Assembly: GCA_009602735.1 (NCBI GenBank) | Contig: WELA01009603.1 | Location: forward strand, 65,099 to 129,098 | Reading direction: 5' to 3' | DNA: 64,000 nucleotides | From: Mesotaenium endlicherianum | Taxonomy: Eukaryota; Streptophyta; Zygnematophyceae; Zygnematales; Mesotaeniaceae | Part shown: positions 22,741 through 33,558 of the stretch, in pieces | How positions within the stretch are numbered: the stretch's first letter is position 1 | Layout of the letters: each line of letters opens with the position of its first letter | Translations under genes and position numbers: made by a program | Notes under the pieces: model-generated | What the model was told of the DNA's origin: nothing | What the model saw: only the letters and a program-made list of their open reading frames with translations | The model's database searches: none

Positions 22741-24800
22741 TTTCTTTTTGTGTTGCCTTGCTTCACACAAGATAGAAAAGAAGACAAACTTGTAAAACGA
22801 TGCAGCATACAGGTAGCCGTAAGCGAGGGGACACACACAAGGAAGAACAAGAAAATAGCACAGAGAGCAAGCAGAAGAAACAAGCATAAAGATTGAGGCA
22901 GGCCAGAAAAGATAGCAAAAAAGAGGGAAGGGAGGGGGGGGGGGGAAACGGACCAAATAAAGAACTTAGATGACAATGGGGTGTTAATAGGTGTAAGGGC
23001 TGCCGTCTTGCTCCTTCTAGTCTGCCCACGCCATTTACAGATACAAGAAATACATTGCATAAGTTCAAGTGACAAGCTAGAGCCAATGGCAGCCTAGCAA
23101 AGCACAATGATAATGGAACACAGAGTAGCTTAAAATGTTTTGCATAATATAACATGATAAAAGCCAAGCAAACTACAGGGATCAATCACAAGAAAACGGA
23201 TAAGAGACAATAGAGCAGATAAAACACGGCAAAATAACCAGAGCACAACACATATGAGAAGTGCACCAGAATATAAACTATAACACGATATATTAATGCC
23301 AAACCACGGCAAGAAGCACGCCATGACAACAAAGAAGCCAAGGCAACACGCGAGAGAGGGCAAGGAGGAGGGAGGAGGGAAAAGGGAGGAGGGATGGGCA
23401 AGGCACGTGTTCAACGTATCGAGGACGCTTGCTTGTATATTAGCACGGGGGCTGCCTACTCAATTCTTGGTGTCTTGGCCTGCTTCACAATAGATAAAAA
23501 CGCTAAGATGTATGTAAAATGAAGCAGGCAGCTAGCGCTTGTCAACAAAACACAAAGACGCAAGCATAAGACAACAAGCTCGCACGCAAAAACACAACAA
23601 GTGCGCGGGAAATTCACATGCACTCAGGCTAGAAAAAAGATACGTAGCAGGTCCTCTGCATCAATAGCACCAAAACTAAGAGCAAAAAATGTCATTTCAC
23701 AACACAAACACACAGGCCAAGAAAGGCGCAGTATAGCGTTCCCATACGAGCGCAAGGCAGGGCTAGTGTTAGGAGGCAGCTGCAGCAACAACACAATAGA
23801 CGCAAGAAGCAAATGACGCGGGCCATAAACGACAAACAAATCCACCCTGCCAAAATTGAGACCTGGAAAAAAGAAAAGGATGGAGCAACGGACCTGATGA
23901 CATATAGGAGGACACTCATGCGTCGATAAGCGCCGCGAGCAAGGGCTGCCAACTTGCTCCTTTGGCTTCAAATGCTGAACACAAAAACGAACAAAAGGAC
24001 CCATTTGGAAAAGAAAGGAGCAGGCAGTTTCACAAGACATGTACACGCCAGACACAAACAAGCAGTAGGTGCAAAACAGCAGCAGCTGACAACAATGGAC
24101 GCAAACGCATCTTCGCAAGAAACAAACACGTTAGCAAAGCGTCAACAAGCGAGACAGGTGCACATCAAACTCTGACAGGATACGATAGTAGGCGTCAGCT
24201 GCACCACAAGTGCACAAAAAGCAGCAGTGAAGAAAAGTGACGCATAAAGTGCCATTCAACAATACTTGCACCACCATGAAAAGGGCAGCAAGCTCTCCCA
24301 CACGAGCGCAAAGGAAGAACAACAAGTTGCAAACACAAGCAGGACAAGTGTTGTTATACAACTAAGACAATGGCATAAAGACAAATGCAAGCCAGCAGGC
24401 CAAACAGATCTAGCCCGCGAAGAAAAGGAGCTGAAAAAAGATAAAAGGGGGGGGCAAGTGTGTCCTAATAAAAAATCGGAGAAGGGAGGGAGGGAGGGGG
24501 GAGGGGAGGGGGGGCGGAAGGACCTGATAATGGAGATGAAAGAGAGTGGCACGTGGAGAGGGCTAGGCTGCTGCCTTGCTCCTTGTGAACGTGGGCCTGC
24601 TTGACGCAAATTAGAAACACAAGATATCAACCTGCAATTGCTGACCTCTTCGAATGGTTACCACCATGTTTTGTTACATAAGCCTGCACCAATATGAACA
24701 GTTACACCAATGCTAAACATGATGAAAGCAAAATCAAGATTTCGTGCGCATGCCTATACCCTCCCACCATCCCCTCCTCCCATCTCCCCCCCCCCCACTT
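22741..24800. repeat. Diverged long repeats (about 450-620 bp period) with G-rich tracts
   Basis: A shared block of a purine/G-rich tract, then GGACC or similar, then about 80 bp, then GGGCTGCC..CTTGCTCC recurs with its GGGCTGCC part near 22998, 23448, 23943 and 24565. G-rich runs lie at 22928-22946, 23360-23395 and 24478-24516; a C-rich counterpart is at 24760-24799. No ORF resembles a known protein. It lies between the hAT transposase start and the right terminus of Hat. Confidence 0.65.
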
Positions 24801-25773
24801 TTGACAAACTAAGAGACCTGGAGGGTGCCGGCTTTGATGCTGCAAGAGCCTACCTCTAAGATGAACCTCAATGTGGAGGGCAAGGAGAACAAACGCAGAT
24901 GTCACCAACAACAAGACGATGGAGGAAAAAGATATCCAGTGTCAGAAATTGTACGCATGACAACTTTCACACATACTAGTTATCCACTTGTACAAAATCT
25001 ACAAAATAACTACTGCAATGCTAAACATGACGCAAGCAGGCCATTACACAGAAACAAAATAAACCTAAGGGATTAAGTGACAACAATAGCACAGAGAAGG
25101 TGGGGAGCTTCAGGGCCTGAAGGCTGAAACAATGTTGTCGTTGAAAGTGTCTCTACGCGGCCACGTCCTTGTGTCAAATCCCTGAAAGCATATGGAGCAA
25201 CAAGGTGAACACATTGTTATGCTTCTGTGCGCAAAATTAACATGGAAGAGCGTCGTGTAGAAACTAGCAATAGTACATCTTTGACACATTGAGAAAGTGG
25301 AACATAACAAAGGAAGAGCGAGCAAAGAGCAAGGTCAAAATGCGAGAAGTGGCAAACTTACTATCAATTGAAGAAGCTACATATAAGCAAGTGCTTTGCA
25401 AAATTGTTTATGTAGGTCACAGAAATTGCCTCAGAGGGTAAGTGCCTGTATTTGGTGCAACTAGCAGATGCAAGTGAAAGAATGGAGACAAAATTTTGGA
25501 TGGCAAGAAAGTTGGTGGCAAATTTTGGTAAATTTTGAAAGTCGCGCCGTTGGTGCACCAACCAAGCAGGTGATTAACTTTCATATTTCAGTCTCGTCAA
25601 TCCACAATGAAACGTAACTCACGAGTGACAGATTTCCTACAACGCCAAACGTGCAAATGTCGCGGCGTTCCTTGGCGGCGCGCACGAGTTAAACAACTTT
25701 CGTACGCTTAGTTCGTGCGTACCGACTCAGTACGTTTAATTAAGCGTACGAGGGTCGGCCAGTATGGCGTACG
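24801..25773. other. Right subterminal region of Hat
   Basis: No recognisable gene. The last 130 bp are rich in CGTACG and CGTACGCTTA motifs, in inverted orientation relative to those at the left end. That fits the transposase-binding subterminal zone. Confidence 0.6.
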
Positions 25774-25792
25774 GCGTAACCTTGGCCTGACA
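25774..25792 (-). repeat. Hat right terminal inverted repeat and duplication
   Basis: GCGTAACCTTG followed by GCCTGACA, the mirror of 6296-6314. Confidence 0.85.
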
Positions 25793-26126
25793 GGCGGTGA
25801 GGGAAGTATTGTGGCTGAGAAGACTATTGGAGGACCTCGCATGTAACCAGCGGAAGCCCATTGTTATTTCTAGTGATAGTTGGAGCGGCATTGCACTAGG
25901 AAAGAATCCTGTTGAACATGCTAGAAGTAAGCACATAAAGATTCAGTATCATAAGTGTAGAGAGTGTGTACTTGATGGAAGTGTTGAGTTTAAGTATGTC
26001 AGAACTGATAAGATGGTGGTTGGTGCTTTGACAAAGGCTATTCCTAGAGTAAAGCACAAATGGTGTGCTCAGATGTTCGGCCTAAAAGAGACTGTGAGCA
26101 AATGCAATAGGATTGTGAGGGAGTGA
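25793..26126 (+). pseudogene. Cop-B RNase H C-terminal half
   Basis: VREVLWLRRLLEDLACNQ, then SSDSWSGIALGKNPVEHARS and HIKIQYHKCRECV, the end of copia RNase H with its last Asp (SDS). It ends at a TGA shared with the first bases of the 3' LTR (26124). It continues the N-terminal half that stops at 6303: the codons GCC TTA CA/G GCG join across one duplication copy with no loss of frame. No stop occurs in this segment. Confidence 0.93.
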
Positions 26127-26500
26127 AGAAAATAAGCAGTCCTAGCTCCATTTGCTTGGCACGTGTGTTCACATGTGTGAAGAGTTGGTTGGAGTGTGTG
26201 GTCGGTTGAATCCAGTTGATGCTGGTTGAGAATGTTAATGTGTAGGGTTTTTGGTGATCACAACTGTCAATTTGTTTGAGGTAGGTAGGCAGCCGCCACT
26301 GTGAATATAAGAGGGCAGAACTGCTGTGCAAGAACACACTTGAAAGTAAGAGAAATGAGTTGAGCCAAGACCAAGAGGGTGCTCCTCCTAGTGTCGTGCA
26401 TGTGGTGCTGTGTTGTGAATAAGTTGAGAGTAAGAGCATAGAGGAAAGATTGCCTTGCCAAGTGAATAGAGAGCGCAATGGCTGATGATGATAATCAACA
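26124..26500 (+). repeat. Cop-B 3' LTR
   Basis: 377-bp partner of 614-989, TGAAGAAAATAAG...AATCAACA, preceded by the purine-rich ATTGTGAGGGAG. TGTCT follows. Confidence 0.92.
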
Positions 26501-27301
26501 TGTCTCAACTTGGCTGCTTTATCTATTTGCATAGCAGCCTCAAATGTCTAGGGCTTTGAATCATTTATATATAGACCACCTCACTTTGAATTGTGTCCTT
26601 CTCTGCCATAGACTCAGCCACGCTCACATACTCAACAAAGCCGAATCTAGCAGGTGGCACATTCTCGCTCCTGGACTGTCTAAGAGAACCATGGTTGTCC
26701 CCACTTGTGGATGCCTCTCCTCCTGTTGGTGATCTGGAGCTCCGCTCAGCTCCCTCTCTCGCTTTGGGCTCCCTACCTGCCAGTCTTTTAGATCTTCTTT
26801 CCTCTGGTGTTGCTCCTCCCCAAGATCCAGGACCTGTGCTTCTCCTCTTCTGTGCTGCCCCCCATTGAGGTCTAGGTCCTATTCTCTCTTCAATGAACTC
26901 GACCTAGTCATCTGAGTGAGAAGCAGCAAGCTCTTTCTAATGCTCCTCCTCAGCTTTAGCACTTGGGTGCAGCACATCACGAGGTTTCCGTGCTTCAGAA
27001 AGAAAATTTTCCTATGCTGCAGTCTTAAACTGAGTCTAACCTCTCCTCCGCTCTTCTCCCTCTGGCACAAATTCTTTGTAGAGGCTCGTACTCTCAAGAT
27101 CCAGCACCTTCTCGTTGAAGATTACATCTCTGCTCACAAACACTTTTAATGTTCTCACCTTCAGCAACCTGTATCCCTTCCTATTGGGGTCATAGCCCAC
27201 CAACACACACTTCTCTGATTTAGGCTGCAGCTTATGTCCCCTTCTAAAGGAATGTGGGACCACGCCTTCGTCCCAAATACTCTCTACTCTTGCACCAAAA
27301 G
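26501..27301 (-). pseudogene. Cop-A segment 2: integrase C-terminus and linker
   Basis: On the minus strand, 27036-27263 reads VPHSFRRGHKLQPKSEKCVLVGYDPNRKG, the copia integrase C-terminal region, followed by an acidic/Ser-rich linker to 26506. It parallels Cop-B 4340-5100. It is cut at 27301 by the G gypsy complex (duplication AAAAG at 27297-27301) and at 26500 by Cop-B. It joins 48007 on its 5' side and 613 on its 3' side. Several stops are present. Confidence 0.9.
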
Positions 27302-27351
27302 TGAAAGGGACAAAGTGCCCTAGTGGAAGCGTAGTGACTCACGAGGAAAAG
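27302..27351 (-). repeat. L1, first piece: G-family LTR cut by P1
   Basis: TGAAAGGGACAAAGTGCCCT and GTGACTCACGAGG match the start of L2-L5. P1 begins at 27352, and the LTR resumes at about 34061-34065 with CAACAAGTTGCAATCATAC. Confidence 0.9.
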
Positions 27352-27930
27352 TGTAGTGATTTGAGTTCCTATATATTAGTTTGCATATATTTTAATAGTT
27401 TCAAATATATGTGGATTAGTATTGTGTGGATTCAAGTGTGAATAGGTACTCTAGTGACTTGGTTCATGTCCTTTGAACCTTCTAAGGCATTTTCGAAGCT
27501 AGAGGAAAGACCTAGAAGAACTCCACGTGGCAAAAGTCAAATGTGCCATTTTTAGGTCAAAAGGACATGTGTACGTCATTCTAGAAAGAGATGGCAAGTT
27601 TTGGGATGTGTTGGGTGCCAACACACCAACATACACCTTCCTACTTATGTAGCAAGTATATAAACAAGAGCTAGAATATAAGAAGACATTCTAAAATCAC
27701 TCTTGTATGTGCCAAATTCCAGAAATACATTATGTAGCAAGTATATAAAAAGGAGCTAAACATAGAAAGACATTCCAAAATCACTCTTGCACTTGCCAAA
27801 ATCCAGAAATATATTATCTTTCAAGAAGCCATCTCTCTTTCAAGAAGCTACCACTTGTGTTAAAGATCCTTGTCTTGAATAGATAAACTATTCTGATTTA
27901 CTAAGTACTTTATCTATCTGATTCACTACA
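27352..27930 (+). repeat. P1 5' LTR with an internal tandem duplication
   Basis: 579 bp, against about 502 bp for the other three P LTRs. The extra length is a duplicated segment: GTAGCAAGTATATAAA through CCAGAAATAYATTAT occurs twice in a row (about 27648-27733 and 27734-27818). It is followed by the PBS TGGTATCGGAGC at 27932-27943. Confidence 0.9.
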
Positions 27931-27964
27931 GTGGTATCGGAGCTAGGCACTTTGGTAGCACAAG

Positions 27965-29248
27965 ATGATGGCCGATCCTCAAGACCAACGGCAAGCTTTC
28001 GAAGGAAGCCCTTCTTCTCCAAGACACCCTCCTCCAGCGCCGATGGGAGAGCCCACTCAAGAAAATCTGCAACGACAAGAAGCACCACAAGGAGGAGCAC
28101 ACCCTCCTCCAGCGTCGATGGGAGAATCTACTCAAGGAAGTCTGCAACAACAAGAAGCACCACAAGGAGGAGCACCGTCAAATTCCGTGGCAGCCGGTAT
28201 AGCAAAGTTGACCCCACCACAAGGAGTTCCCGCAAATGTGGGGGGAGCCTTCCTAATGACCGTCCACAATCAAGTGGGCTTGGCCACCTATGAAGCAACC
28301 GTGCAAGCGTCAAGAGAAGCTATGGCTGCCATGGTTGCCCCTATTGCGAGCAACGCTCAAAATCCAGCCCCGGCTCAAGCGCCTCCACAAGAGCAAACGA
28401 GAGCAAGGAAACTCATCAAGTTCGGCAAACCCGACACTTTTGACCCCGGGATAGGTGCCAACCTGAATTTATGGCTCTACCAAGTGGAGACGTACCTCGC
28501 GTTTCTTGAAGTACCCGAGGAGGACTACGTTCCCTTTGCCGTTATCTTACTTAGAGTAGCAGCAACATCATGGTGGCGTAACTATCAAGCGGCTATATAT
28601 CAAGCTATGGCGCACCCCATGCTCGGCCAAGAACCCCCACCATCATATGCAAGACGGGCAGACTTTCGTGAGGCCCTCAAGAAGCAATTCATGCCCATCA
28701 ATGCGGAGAAGATTGCCCGAGGAACGCTCCACCATCTCAAGCAAACGACGTCCGTTCAAGAGTGTACATCCAAATTTCACGCCCTCACTCTTGAGATCCC
28801 CAACATGTCTCTCGAGGAGAAGATTGACGGCTACATCTTTGGCCTCAAGCCCAAGGTGGCAAAGGAAGTGGTATTACACGACTTGATGGACTGCTCAAAG
28901 ATCATTGAAGTGGCCAAAAAGGTGGATACCTTGGATTTCAAGCACTCCGTGCCTTCATCTTCACGGGTACCGGCGACGCGGGTGTACGCAGCCCCTTCCA
29001 CATCCGAATCGGGACCCACACGCATGAAAATCGGAGTTATTAAAAGGGACCCCGCGGCTGCCCGGAAGAGTGGAAGACCCTCCAATGGCACTTATGATGC
29101 AAGAAACGAGCAAGGAGTGAAAGCAAGACTCTCCCCGGCTGAAAAAGAAGCTCTCATGACGGCTGGACTATGCTTTTATTGCAAGGAAAAGGGCCATCGT
29201 GCACTTTCATGCCCCAAAAAGTTGTCCAAAAACGGGCAGCGCCGGTAG
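27965..29248 (+). CDS. P1 gag polyprotein
   Basis: An open frame of 427 residues, the same length as P2 gag bar one. The N-terminus has two 25-residue Pro/Gln-rich repeats ([30 protein letters not shown]; residues 20-70). The capsid (Retrotran_gag) follows with [33 protein letters not shown] and [16 protein letters not shown]. The zinc knuckle [14 protein letters not shown] lies near residues 402-415. Gag forms particles and binds RNA. I chose the ATG at 27965 because it is the first after the PBS; an ATG at 27968 gives the same start as P2. The frame is still open, but the rest of P1 is dead, so I class it as a relict ORF. Confidence 0.85.
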   Translation: MMADPQDQRQAFEGSPSSPRHPPPAPMGEPTQENLQRQEAPQGGAHPPPASMGESTQGSLQQQEAPQGGAPSNSVAAGIAKLTPPQGVPANVGGAFLMTVHNQVGLATYEATVQASREAMAAMVAPIASNAQNPAPAQAPPQEQTRARKLIKFGKPDTFDPGIGANLNLWLYQVETYLAFLEVPEEDYVPFAVILLRVAATSWWRNYQAAIYQAMAHPMLGQEPPPSYARRADFREALKKQFMPINAEKIARGTLHHLKQTTSVQECTSKFHALTLEIPNMSLEEKIDGYIFGLKPKVAKEVVLHDLMDCSKIIEVAKKVDTLDFKHSVPSSSRVPATRVYAAPSTSESGPTRMKIGVIKRDPAAARKSGRPSNGTYDARNEQGVKARLSPAEKEALMTAGLCFYCKEKGHRALSCPKKLSKNGQRR

Positions 29249-29262
29249 GCCAGGAGCCCACC
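29227..29262 (+). promoter_or_regulatory. P1 gag-pol overlap, weakened frameshift site
   Basis: At the position of P2's slippery heptamer P1 reads C AAA AAC. The downstream stem (GGTAGGC / GCCCACC) has one A-C mismatch. Pol is in the -1 frame here too. Confidence 0.6.
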
Positions 29263-32200
29263 ACCCCAAGACCCACATCACGAGAAGGCAACAGGCCAAG
29301 TGAGGTGGAGACCCCCGTTGAAGACGACGTTCCAACCCCAATGAGTTTGAGAGGTTACCTTGGAGGAGAGAAGGTCCACATCTTGGTGGATAGCGGAGCT
29401 CAAGGCAACTTCCTTGCTGCACATTTTGCCACCAAGCACGATGTTACTATGCGTACTCTTGACCATGCGAGGAGATTATGATGCCCGATGTATTCTCCTA
29501 TACTACCCCTTCCAAGAAGACGTACCCCTTGGCACTCTCTATCAAGTCCTTCAAGGATAGAGTAGTATTCTCCCCCATGCAATTGGGCAAGTACGACGTC
29601 ATCCTAGGGACGCCTTGGTTGACCAAGCACAACCCCCAAGTTGATTGGAGGACCGGTACTATCAAGATCAAGAATGACATCACTTCAAGAATCTGTATTT
29701 TGCGCGCAATCTAGAATATTCAGACCCAAGACATCAAGAAGCCGGCACACGAGATACTATTGTCCGCCCTCCAACTCAAGAGACTTGTGAGGAAGGGACA
29801 CGAGCTTCTTTTGGCCTTGATCACGCCAAAAGACATCAAGAAGGACATCGAGAGTCAGGAAGGCAGCCCCCTTCTCGAGGAGATACAAGAAGTCTTGCAA
29901 GACTACAAAGAAGTGTTCTCCCCGGAATTGCCCAAGGGCCTACCAACCAAAAGATTCGTAGACCACAAGATAGAGTTGGAGCCCGGAAGCAAGCCCATCT
30001 CTCGGCCTACGTTCAAAATGTCATACACGGAGCTAGACGAAGTCAAGAAGCAAATCAAGGAGCTACTGGAGCATGGCTTCATTCGACCTAGCAAGTCGCC
30101 ATTTGGAACCCCGGTGCTATTTGTCAAGAAGAAAGATGGTACCGTGAGGATGTGTGTGGACTATCGCGCCCTCAACAAGATCACCATCGAGAATCGATAC
30201 CCGCTGCCGCGCATGGATGAGCTCATGGACCGGCTGGTTGGAGCCAAGTACTTCACGAAGATTGACTTACGGAGCGGCTACCACCAGATTCGCATTACAG
30301 AACCGGACATAGAGAAGACGGCATTGAGGACAAGATATGGACATTTTGAGTTCCTGGTCCTGCCATTTGGACTCACCAACGCGCCAGCAACTTTTATGAC
30401 TATGATGAACACCATATTTCAGCCCATGTTTGACAGGTTTGTGGTGGTATTCATCAATGACATGCTTATATACAGCAAGACCCTTGAAGAGAATGCGAGA
30501 CACTTGAAAGAAGTCCTCGAAGTATTGAAGCAAAACAAGCTATTTGCAAAGGAGTCAAAGTGCGAGTTTGCCAAACAACAAGTGGAATTTCTACGTCTCC
30601 ATGTGACTGCTGATGGCATCAAGATGGACCCCAAGAAGACCACGGTGGTGGAGGAATGGCCAACCCCCACAACCAAGAAAGGACTTGAATCATTCTTGGG
30701 ATTTGCCAATTGGTACAGGAGATTCATCCAGAGCTTCTCGCACATAGCAGCCCCTCTAACGGATCTAGTAAAGAAAGACAAGCCATATGATTGGACCAAG
30801 AAAGAGGAGGAAGCATTCCAACACCTGAACCAAGGATTGACAACATCCCCGGTGCTCACACTCTAAGTCCAAACCCAAACTGGCCCTTCCACGTCATCAT
30901 CGATGCATCTTTCTATGCAATAGGAGCAATCTTGCTTCAAGACCAAGGCAAGGGATTGCAACCCATTGCCTACAAGTCAAGGAAGCTAAATCCTGCCGGG
31001 CAAAATTATACAAATACGGAGCGAGAGGCGTTGGCGATTGTACATGCCTTGAAGGTTTGGCGCTGCTACGTTGAAGGACGCAAGGTGCTGGTCACTATGG
31101 ACCACGAGGCGTTGAAGCACCTCCAGCGCAGCCGTATCTCTCAAGGAGACAAGCAAGATGGAGTGGATTTTTGCAAACATACAACATCACGATTCAGTAC
31201 CACCAGCCCGGCAAGACAAACCCGGCTGACCCCCTCTCAAGACTGCAATTAAACGCAGTGATGACATCGCTGAAGACAGATCTAGAAGCTCGATTTTCAG
31301 CCGCCTATGAAAGAGACCCTTACTACAAGAACGGAGAAGCACCCTTGGACCCATACAAGAAGCAAGAAGGCAATTATTGGGTGAGGCAAGACACGGGCCA
31401 GAGAAATGTTCCTAATGACTTAGTCCTTCGGCTCTTGCTTCTACGAGAAGCACACGACAACCCTCTTGGAGGACACTTTGGAATCCTCAAGACCACGGGC
31501 GTTCTAGCCAAGACTTATTGTTGGCCAGGCATGTCTAAGCAAGTCAAGAGGTACTGCAGGAGCTGTAACACATGCCAAAGAATCAAGCCATCATCGCAAA
31601 AGGCGGGAGAACTCCTCCAACCACTTCCAATCCCCAAAAGACAAAGCACGGATATCTCAATGGACCTTATTGTGGACCTGCCCGTGACACCTCAAGGCCA
31701 TAATGCAATATTCACGGTGGTGGACAGACTTACTAAGATGGCACATTTTACTCCCACGAAGACTAAGGTTACAGCACCATAACTTGCAAGACTCATCTTT
31801 GACAACAGCTTCCGACTCCCTGGACTACCATCAAGAATTGTGTCAGATAGAGATCCAAGATTCACAAGCCATTTCAGGAAAAATCTCTTCAAGAACTTGG
31901 GTACATCGCTGGATATGTCCACTGCCTACCACACGCAATCAGATGGGCAAATTGAGCGTATGAATCGTACCCTAAAGACCTCTCTAAAGGCTTACGTGTC
32001 AACTCTGGAGCAAAATTGGGACAGGTTCTTGACCCCCCTGGAGTTTGCCTGTAACAACACAACGAAGGCCTCTACCCAAGAATCCCCATTCTTCCTCAAT
32101 TATGGCTTCTATCCAACCACGCCGCTAACTTCACGCCTGGCCATGATGAAGTACCTGCAGCCACAAATTTTATGAAGACATTAGAAGCGGCCCTTACAGC

Positions 32201-32829
32201 AGCGAAGAAGGCTCCACAACACGCGCAAGATGCTCAAGCAAAAGTCGCAAAGAGGTCCAGAAGAGAAATTACGTACAGAGAGGGTGACGACGTGTTACAA
32301 TCGTCCAAGAATATTTCTCTCAATAATAGGCGTGCTGACAGCAAGTTTTCTACCAAGTATTTGGGACCCTTCAAGATTATCCAACAAGTCATCCCCGTTG
32401 CTTTCAAGCTAGAACTTCCCCAGACTATGCACATCGACCCCGTATTCCACGCTTCCCTTTTCAAGCCATATGTGCAACCCGACAACAAATTCCCAGGACG
32501 TGTAACAACCCCACCAGCCCCAACAATAGTGGATGATCATTAACAAAGTGGAAGACATATTGGCTTTAAGAAGTTTTAGGAGACAGCAGCAATACTTAGT
32601 CAAGTGGAAAGGATATCCACATTCGGAGAATAGTTGGGTGGCGGCGCACTACCTTGACACAGTTCAGAGAAAGTTGAAGCGCTTCTATGCCGCCAACCCC
32701 CATCTTGGACCAGCCCCAAGTCTCTCTACTAGAAGCTCGACAACGTCAGGAAGGCAGCCTGCCACCATCAAGAAGCAGCAGAAGACCCCTTGGAGGCAGC
32801 TCGCAAGAACAAGAAAGAGGAAAAATTGA
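29249..32829 (+). pseudogene. P1 pol (protease, RT, RNase H, integrase, chromodomain), broken
   Basis: Compared with P2: a one-base loss near 29468, a CAG to TAG stop at about 29712, one-base losses near 30865 and 31127, and CAA to TAA at about 31780 in integrase. Further shifts occur near 32130-32170 and 32540. The protease keeps [11 protein letters not shown] (29395). The RT catalytic motif reads FVVVFINDMLIYSK where P2 has FIDD, so an active-site Asp is Asn. RNase H (near 30900) keeps IDASFYAIGAIL. Integrase keeps MDLIVDLP, SDRDPRF and GQIERMNR. The chromodomain (VEDILALRSFRRQQQYLVKW) is near 32545. It cannot make Pol. Confidence 0.93.
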
Positions 32830-33558
32830 CATTAGGCACTCTTCTCTTCTCGCAGTTTCTGGGCAAAAAACTAAAACTTCTACAGGTGATAGGTCCCAGC
32901 ATAATAATTTCTGAAAATTCAATTTGCTAAAGTCCATGAGTAGCCGGTCATGTAGAGTCCAAGTTTGCTCAACTTGGAGCATTGGTGAGAGATATATGAT
33001 GCTCTAAGTAGAAGGGGGTCAGGCTGCTGGCATTGTTAAGGCAGAATATGCCTTCTGACATTGTGCCCTCCCCTGAACTTGGAATGCTCTGAAACTCAAG
33101 ACTCTCGTAGAACATCTTATAGCGCCCAGTTTGAGACTTAGTTTGTAGACTTTGGAGAAGTATAGAAGGACTTATGATTTTTAAAAGTTTCTGCACAGAT
33201 TTGGAGGAGTGCATACTCTCTCAGCTCTCAACAACACTCCAATGCTCTCAAATTTGATGACCGTGTAGAGTTCTTTGACGCAGTCTGTTTGGCACTTGAA
33301 TTTTGAAATTAATAGCAATTTTGTGGACGCTATGAAATTTTGACTTTGTGGCAGAATCAAGAAGTAGGCTAGCCAATAAGGTCACACCACCCACGACCAT
33401 GCCTAGTCTACCTTACATGTGTAGCACCTGACTTGGCGCCTTGGACTAATCCTCTTCACATGTGTGGTATTTGACTTGAAGCTGTTAGGTAGTCTGCTCC
33501 ACATATGTAAAACCTTACTTGACGCGCCGAGACGTCGTTTTTTCTGTCGGGGGGGTGA
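32830..33558 (+). other. P1 3' non-coding region and polypurine tract
   Basis: About 730 bp with no ORF of note, matching 56650-57418 of P2. It ends in TCGGGGGGGTGA directly before the LTR, the polypurine tract. Confidence 0.8.

Larger units (their letters stand above)
6304..25784 (-). mobile_element. Hat: hAT-superfamily DNA transposon with nested insertions
   Basis: The termini are inverted repeats CAAGGTTACGC (6304-6314) and GCGTAACCTTG (25774-25784). They are flanked by an 8-bp duplication, GCCTTACA (6296-6303) and GCCTGACA (25785-25792), with 7 of 8 identical. An 8-bp duplication and CA...TG ends are diagnostic of hAT. Just inside both ends are repeated TACGCTTA/CGTACGC motifs (for example 6322-6331 and 25705-25770), of the type hAT transposases bind. 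A decayed hAT transposase gene lies inside (13817-16281, minus). Removing Cop-C and Lard leaves about 8.6 kb, large for hAT because of repeat arrays on both sides of the gene. Strand is given by the transposase. Confidence 0.88.
614..26500 (+). mobile_element. Cop-B: Ty1/copia retrotransposon carrying a large nested insertion
   Basis: Bounded by two LTRs (614-989 and 26124-26500), with an initiator-Met PBS after the left LTR. The internal order is gag, protease, integrase, RT, RNase H on the plus strand, which is copia order. The 5 bases before the element (TTTCT) and after it (TGTCT) agree at four positions, a probable decayed target-site duplication. The insertion is in Cop-A between its integrase tail and RT. 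About 19.5 kb of the interior is the Hat transposon, plus a solo LTR at 1720. Without those insertions the element would be about 5.3 kb, normal for copia. LTR identity is roughly 85% by eye, so it is old, and every ORF is broken. Confidence 0.92.

Noticed and set aside
22080-24630. Hydrophobic, Leu/Cys-rich ORFs as membrane proteins
   Set aside because: They are translations of the minisatellite and G/C-rich repeats on the minus strand; the composition follows the repeat and there is no conserved start.
6304-25784. Helitron or Mutator element
   Set aside because: An 8-bp duplication, short TIRs and DUF659/BED/hAT dimerisation homology fit hAT; no RepHel or 9-bp duplication is seen.
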